Under the pieces are notes generated by a model. The model was not told where the DNA came from, searched no databases, and saw only the letters and a program-made list of their open reading frames with translations. A program made the translations under genes and the position numbers. This document shows positions 32,965 to 35,594 of a DNA stretch of 35,594 nucleotides, in pieces (within the stretch, counting starts at the first letter, position 1; the number at the start of each line of letters is the position of its first letter). Source of the stretch: Promethearchaeota archaeon (lineage in GTDB: Archaea; Asgardarchaeota; Lokiarchaeia; Sigynarchaeales; SOKP01). Location: NCBI GenBank assembly GCA_016839655.1, contig JAEOTW010000022.1, positions 1 through 35,594 on the forward strand, read 5' to 3'.

Positions 32965-34344
32965 ATGAGGCAATCACCAGACAAAATAAAGTTTCTAGAA
33001 GATCTCAATCGAGCTGTAGATGAATTTGTAGACCGTTCTTTTACACATGTTATAATTATTTCCCATAATGATGCTGATGGAATAAGTTGTCTTCATATAA
33101 TCCAAAACTTATTATACAAAATCCATATAAACTATGATTATTTTATCTATAATAGATCAATTTCTTGGGAGAACTATTTACAAGGAATTCTCTCAAGTAG
33201 GCAATCTGAAAAAAATGCATTCATTTTTACGGATGTAGGTTCCAATTTAAAAGAATTAATCCCAATTATTAAGGAAAGAAAAGAATTTTTTTTTATTCTT
33301 GATCACCATGAAGTAGAAGATGATGTTGAATTCGATAGATTTCCTGAAAATTTGTTCTTCATAAACCCAACAATTTATGGTTATGATGGACTTGAACATA
33401 TTGCGGGAGCCACTTTAACATATATGTTTGCAAAACAAGTAAACTCATCCGTAATAAAACAGGGATGGCTAACAATTATTGGGATTGCTGGAGATTCATT
33501 AAAACCCATGGATAGATTACAATCGTTTAATAAGGAGGTGTTTGAGGAATTAGTAGATGAAGAACTCATTGAAGTTAAAGAAGGTTTGATTTTATTTGGA
33601 AGTATGCATGAATCTATAAAGAACGGCTTAAAATATAGTATATTGCCCTTTCTTAGCCGTTTTGGAGGAGGATCTGATCAGACCATCAATTCATTTTTAA
33701 CCAGACTTCAAATTGATCCAAGAAAAAAAGTGGTTGATTTAAGTCAATCTGAAATTCAACTAATTCAAAATGAAAAAGAAAATATTAATCCTGGACATTA
33801 TGCGCTATTACATCATAAATCAGGATTATTAAAACATGCGTTTGAACATGCTCTTCTTTTGAACATCTTATGCTTTAAAAATATTAGCGCAGCAATTTCT
33901 ATAATTCAGTTAAAATCTATTACTCGTTATGCCAAGAATATATATTCTGAGTATATTGAAAATCTTTCTCGAGATTTACGAACTATTTCAAATGAAATAC
34001 CTCAATTTGAAACCAAAAAAGCCATATTTTTGGAAGTTAAAGGTAAAATACCTCCAAGCAACTGGTCAGATACGGCTAGTTTTAGTGCTGTTAATGAACT
34101 ATTTGATCCATATAAAGTGTTGTTTTTAGGAGGTCTTGAGAAAAAATCAGGCACAATTAAATTGAGTGTTCGGTGCTCAAGGAAATATCTAGACAAAAAC
34201 AAGTCAAATGGCATTAATAAAATTATAACAAATATCAAAAGAGAATTTGGAGGCGTAGGCGGAGGTCATAAGTTAGCAGGAGGGATTAGATTGTCTAGAC
34301 CCTCTTATAATCTTTTAAAAAACAAGATAGATGAGTTTATTTAA
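32965..34344 (+). CDS. DHH-family phosphoesterase (archaeal RecJ/GAN-like nuclease)
   Basis: The protein is a single-strand nuclease or oligonucleotide phosphodiesterase of the DHH family. Motifs seen are HNDADG (34-39), TDVGS (89-93), DHH (113-115) and the DHHA1-type GGVGGGHKLAGG (429-440). The 459-residue length suits archaeal RecJ-like proteins, of which one (GAN) associates with the replication GINS complex. Others act in RNA decay, so the role is not settled. It starts at ATG 32965. The DUF167 gene follows after 25 bp on the same strand and is likely in the same operon. The 237-bp upstream gap is AT-rich with no other gene. Confidence 0.9.
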   Translation: MRQSPDKIKFLEDLNRAVDEFVDRSFTHVIIISHNDADGISCLHIIQNLLYKIHINYDYFIYNRSISWENYLQGILSSRQSEKNAFIFTDVGSNLKELIPIIKERKEFFFILDHHEVEDDVEFDRFPENLFFINPTIYGYDGLEHIAGATLTYMFAKQVNSSVIKQGWLTIIGIAGDSLKPMDRLQSFNKEVFEELVDEELIEVKEGLILFGSMHESIKNGLKYSILPFLSRFGGGSDQTINSFLTRLQIDPRKKVVDLSQSEIQLIQNEKENINPGHYALLHHKSGLLKHAFEHALLLNILCFKNISAAISIIQLKSITRYAKNIYSEYIENLSRDLRTISNEIPQFETKKAIFLEVKGKIPPSNWSDTASFSAVNELFDPYKVLFLGGLEKKSGTIKLSVRCSRKYLDKNKSNGINKIITNIKREFGGVGGGHKLAGGIRLSRPSYNLLKNKIDEFI

Positions 34345-34369
34345 TTTATCAAGATAGAATATTATATAA

Positions 34370-34666
34370 ATGAAATACATAGAAAAATATTCAGAAACTG
34401 ATTTTATTATTAAAGTGAATGTAAAAACTAATTGCATCACCCAAAAAATCATAGTTGATGACGAGTTTTTAACGATTTCATTAAAATCAAAGCCGATTCA
34501 GAATAAGGCAAATAAAGAACTTTTAAATTTATTAAAAATGAGATTAAAAATTTCTTCTAATCAAATTCAAATAATATCTGGGTCAAAAAGACCAGATAAA
34601 ATAATTAGACTTAACTTTTTGGAAAATACTAAAGAACAAGAGATATTAAGGAATTTACTAGGCTGA
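34370..34666 (+). CDS. DUF167 (YggU-type) family protein
   Basis: The 98-residue protein has the DUF167 layout, including the conserved block KPIQNKANKELLNLL followed by SSNQIQIISGSKRPDKII. Its function is unknown in all organisms, although the family is widespread. It lies 25 bp after the DHH nuclease gene and shares its direction. It ends 1 bp before the stop of the TFS gene on the other strand. Confidence 0.88.
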   Translation: MKYIEKYSETDFIIKVNVKTNCITQKIIVDDEFLTISLKSKPIQNKANKELLNLLKMRLKISSNQIQIISGSKRPDKIIRLNFLENTKEQEILRNLLG

Positions 34667-34667
34667 C

Positions 34668-35018
34668 TTAACTTCCAATTTTTTTCATCTTACCACATTT
34701 TAAACAGGTTATAAAATGTGTCATTCCCTCATCAGCTCTACGGGTTTGCCTTGTTTCTAAGTGTGCTTTATCATATCCGCATCTAGGACATTTAAAATCT
34801 TTAATTGTGCTTCTTAAATTTTCTTCTTTCCATTCCATAACATCTGACAAATTGGTAACTTCATTCCTAATTGAATGCTCTATTTTAGTGGTAAGTTTAT
34901 ATGCTTCATATTTTTCTTCGATAAATGGTTTGGTTGCTCCGCACTTGCATTTAAATACTTTTTTTCCATCTGAAGTTGAAGGTAACATCATTCCTCCACA
35001 TTCATCACAGAATTCCAT
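34668..35018 (-). CDS. tfs: Transcription factor S (TFS, TFIIS/RPB9-like)
   Basis: TFS rescues backtracked RNA polymerase by stimulating RNA cleavage. The 116-residue protein has two zinc ribbons: C4, C7, C24 and C26 at the N-terminus, and C77, C80, C105 and C108 at the C-terminus. The tip of the second ribbon keeps the acidic pair D96-E97 in RADEGM, required for cleavage activity, so it is a true TFS and not an inactive paralogue. It starts at ATG 35018 and converges with the DUF167 gene. Confidence 0.95.
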   Translation of the reverse strand: MEFCDECGGMMLPSTSDGKKVFKCKCGATKPFIEEKYEAYKLTTKIEHSIRNEVTNLSDVMEWKEENLRSTIKDFKCPRCGYDKAHLETRQTRRADEGMTHFITCLKCGKMKKIGS

Positions 35019-35100
35019 AAACTAATAAACCCAAACAATAGATTTAAATTCACTTTCCTTAAAATTAGTAAATTATTCCTCCCAAATAATTTTTTTGAAT

Positions 35101-35594
35101 TTAAAATCTTAAACCAAAGAGTAAAGCACAAAAAATTACTCCAGATATCAAATCAGCTGTAGTTCCTGGATTTAACTTGCCTTTCTTTGCTTGGAGTTCA
35201 TTATCTAGTTCTATTGTTAAACTTAACCCTTTTTCAGAAGATATGCCTCCATATTGTAAAATTGTCGTTGCCATATCTGAGATATATGAAGCAAGATCAC
35301 GCCCAGACTTTCTAATAACTAATGTATCTGGATTTAAAGATAAAAGTTTAAGATAAGTATTGACTGTTGCTATATTTATATCCTTAAATTGATTAAAAAC
35401 ATTAATATAATACGGTAATCCGTTATTTATAATTATCTTAAATCCCGTTGAATATTCTAAACTTATCAAATCATACTCCTTTGAAAATTCAAAAATTTTT
35501 TTAAGATTTATTTTATCAGCTAATAATTCATCAAAAACATTCTCATCATTGATATCATATTTATCAATTCTCCCCAAACCTCCAGGATTACAAG
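35101..35594 (-). CDS. Triphosphoribosyl-dephospho-CoA synthase-like (CitG family), N-terminus cut by window edge
   Basis: The frame stays open to the right edge and reads NPGGLGRIDKYD at the boundary, a segment that belongs inside the CitG/COG1767 fold, so the start lies outside. The end LNPGTTADLISGVIFCALLFG is the family's conserved C-terminal motif. Bacterial CitG makes the prosthetic group of citrate lyase. Archaeal members lack citrate lyase partners and their true substrate is not known. A TTG at 35577 could be misread as the start, but the upstream codons fit the family. Confidence 0.85.
   Translation of the reverse strand, partial: CNPGGLGRIDKYDINDENVFDELLADKINLKKIFEFSKEYDLISLEYSTGFKIIINNGLPYYINVFNQFKDINIATVNTYLKLLSLNPDTLVIRKSGRDLASYISDMATTILQYGGISSEKGLSLTIELDNELQAKKGKLNPGTTADLISGVIFCALLFGLRF

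Overview
The window is a low-GC stretch of archaeal chromosome, most likely from an Asgard archaeon (Promethearchaeota, Lokiarchaeia-like). Archaeal identity comes from the information-processing genes: Spt5, aIF1A, aIF2-gamma, TFS, an archaeal DHH nuclease and an isolated 5S rRNA gene with its own TATA box. The Asgard assignment is an inference from four Ras/Rab-type small GTPases, a longin plus roadblock-like protein and a proline-rich membrane protein, in a gene-dense, AT-rich setting that often uses TTG or GTG starts. No phage, insertion sequence, CRISPR array or tRNA gene was seen.

Layout. 1-4068: the end of a proline-rich membrane protein gene (cut by the left edge), an FGGY sugar kinase and a two-TM unknown. 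4236-7654: an MrfA/Hrq1-like helicase converging on a multi-cluster Fe-S protein. 7852-12625: a Rab-like GTPase, a thioredoxin-like protein, a DUF4139 protein, a methyltransferase and a circularly permuted Ras GTPase. 12685-18508: an HD hydrolase with a SWIM-like finger, a tiny tetracysteine coiled-coil protein, and three paralogous acyl-CoA dehydrogenases in alternating orientation. 18697-21353: a longin/roadblock protein, Spt5, aIF1A and a cupin whose 5' end looks disrupted. 21480-26018: an iron-type alcohol dehydrogenase, a GTPase-PIN-GTPase cluster, a cupin, a VOC protein and a two-TM protein. 26114-26321: an enlarged 5S rRNA gene. 26506-35594: a gingipain-like secreted protease, a zinc ribbon, aIF2-gamma fused to an HhH domain, a secreted two-TM protein with a small partner, a DHH nuclease, a DUF167 protein, TFS and the edge-truncated end of a CitG-like gene.

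The strongest unusual items are: (1) a complete stand-alone Ras domain in circularly permuted order G3-G4-G5-G1-G2 (11966-12625), with its own Shine-Dalgarno; (2) a 5S rRNA gene about 208 nt long, consistent with about 80 nt of inserted sequence at two sites; (3) aIF2-gamma with an N-terminal HhH domain on a Lys/Pro/Ala repeat linker; (4) a Rab-like GTPase translationally coupled to a PIN nuclease; (5) a longin plus roadblock two-domain protein; (6) a proline-rich membrane protein that could be a profilin ligand. Functions beyond family level are inferred; no database search was possible.
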